Source: Pseudooceanicola algae (lineage in GTDB: Bacteria > Pseudomonadota > Alphaproteobacteria > Rhodobacterales > Rhodobacteraceae). Taken from it: a DNA stretch of 64,000 bases. Each line of letters begins with the position of its first letter. The first letter of the stretch is position 1. Shown here one piece after another: positions 63,525 to 64,000 of this stretch. A program made the translations under genes and the position numbers. The stretch is from contig NZ_CP060436.1 of assembly GCF_003590145.2 (NCBI RefSeq), positions 3,426,501 through 3,490,500 of the forward strand, read 5' to 3'. The notes under the pieces are model-generated. The model did not search any database. It saw only the letters and a program-made list of their open reading frames with translations, and was not told the origin of the DNA.

Positions 63525-63712
63525 GTTGCAGAACTTTGACTGCAGACGTTTCACAACAGGAATCTAGGCGGTTAGACGGGGCGTATGAGCAAGCCTCCTT
63601 CCACCCGCTACCGCACTAAGAATTGGTCCAGCTACAACGCTGCGCATGCGCGGCTCGATGTTGATCTGGGTCGACCGAGACATGGCTTGGCTGGCGCCGC
63701 ATGAAGGCCGCC
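63525..63712 (+). pseudogene. IS5-family transposase, N-terminal fragment (copy 4)
   Basis: The end GTTGCAGAACTTTG begins at 63525 and the ATG is at 63585 (MSKPPSTRYRTKNWSSYNAA). A small deletion at the LRKRG position shifts the frame; the continuation SMLIWVDRDMAWLAPHEGRR is readable in the next frame. Similarity stops near 63712, where the alpha/beta hydrolase sequence begins on the other strand. The gap 63167-63524 between it and adh shows no gene. Confidence 0.75.
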
Positions 63713-64000
63713 GTGCCGTCGTCCGGGCTTTCGATCGTGCGGTACTTCAGGACGAATGCCGTCACGCCAAGATCGGCAAGGCGGCGCGCGACCGCCATGC
63801 TTTGCTCATAGGCCAGTCCGACGAAACCGCCGCCGGGCGCGATGATCACCGCGGTGCCGTTCGCCGCCTCTTTCGTTGGCCGGATGACCTCCAGCGTCGG
63901 CGCGCTGATATTGAAGACGAATATCTGGCCCTCTACGAGGTCCTGGCTTTCGGGGCGGGGCAGAGGCACGACCGTGCCTGCCGGATAAAGCGATATGACT
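63705..64000 (-). pseudogene. Alpha/beta hydrolase truncated by the IS fragment and by the window edge
   Basis: The frame enters from the right edge (ISLYPAGTVVPLPRPESQ) and contains NGTAVIIAPGGGFVGLAYEQ, the oxyanion-hole region of acetyl-esterase/dienelactone-like hydrolases, then VARRLADLGVTAFVLKYRTI. After SPDDGTAAFM it runs into the IS5 fragment, so the nucleophile elbow and the rest are lost. The start lies outside the window. Confidence 0.8.

Overview
The window is about 64 kb of high-GC DNA that reads as alphaproteobacterial chromosome or large replicon, most likely Rhodobacteraceae (Roseobacter/Paracoccus-like). This is inferred from the density of TRAP, tripartite tricarboxylate (TTT) and ABC uptake operons, the Hint-domain proteins, the IlvD/Edd sugar-acid dehydratase and the IS5/IS110-type insertion sequences. 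No taxonomic marker gene other than housekeeping ychF and trpA is present, so the assignment stays at family level.

Layout. 1-7222 is a housekeeping block: 3' end of a luciferase-like monooxygenase, lldD-like L-lactate dehydrogenase, trpA, a DEAD-box RNA helicase, ychF with a clear rho-independent terminator, and tRNA-Ser(GCT). From 7223 the window becomes accessory and transporter-rich: a TAXI-TRAP system (7923-11151), an orphan GAF histidine kinase, a TTT operon (tctC-tctB-tctA-gntR, minus strand, 13286-17222), an SDR dehydrogenase, MscS channel and SSS symporter (17920-21739), a glycerol-phosphate type ABC operon with its own phosphodiesterase and RpiR regulator (22693-28467), an IS5/IS110/IS5 cluster (28782-31107), a Ca2+/H+ antiporter plus large MscS (31116-34050), and a LacI-controlled DctPQM TRAP operon with an IlvD/Edd dehydratase whose next gene, a kdgK-like kinase, is cut off after about 19 codons (35657-41640). 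Two Hint-domain genes and a small secreted protein lie in a less GC-rich island (41908-45037). A single minus-strand run (45304-56129) joins a complete Liv-type ABC transporter to a GntR regulator, PaiB-like protein, acetamidase/formamidase, PLP aminotransferase, HSL-type hydrolase and M20 hydrolase. The end (57371-63166) is an adh-proX-proV-proW-tetR cluster of betaine type, followed by an IS5 fragment that truncates an alpha/beta hydrolase.

How the genes work together. Most operons follow one plan: a regulator, a binding-protein dependent importer and one or a few catabolic enzymes. Five of the six binding-protein genes (TAXI, tctC, ugpB-like, dctP, livK) are followed directly by a GC-rich hairpin in the gap before the next gene, which would fit differential expression of the binding protein over the membrane genes.

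The seams between operons are full of decayed pieces: IS5-type transposase fragments at 11.4, 22.0, 28.8, 30.9, 41.9, 56.8 and 63.6 kb, and orphan ends of a flavin monooxygenase, an SRAP (YedK) peptidase, a nucleotide-sugar epimerase, kdgK and an alpha/beta hydrolase. The most unusual signal is a family of 37-45 bp palindromic inserts that interrupt three different IS5-type transposase genes, twice at exactly the same codon and once in frame. The Hint pair (one with, one without the catalytic cysteine) and the long Liv-amidase operon are the other two candidates for undescribed biology.
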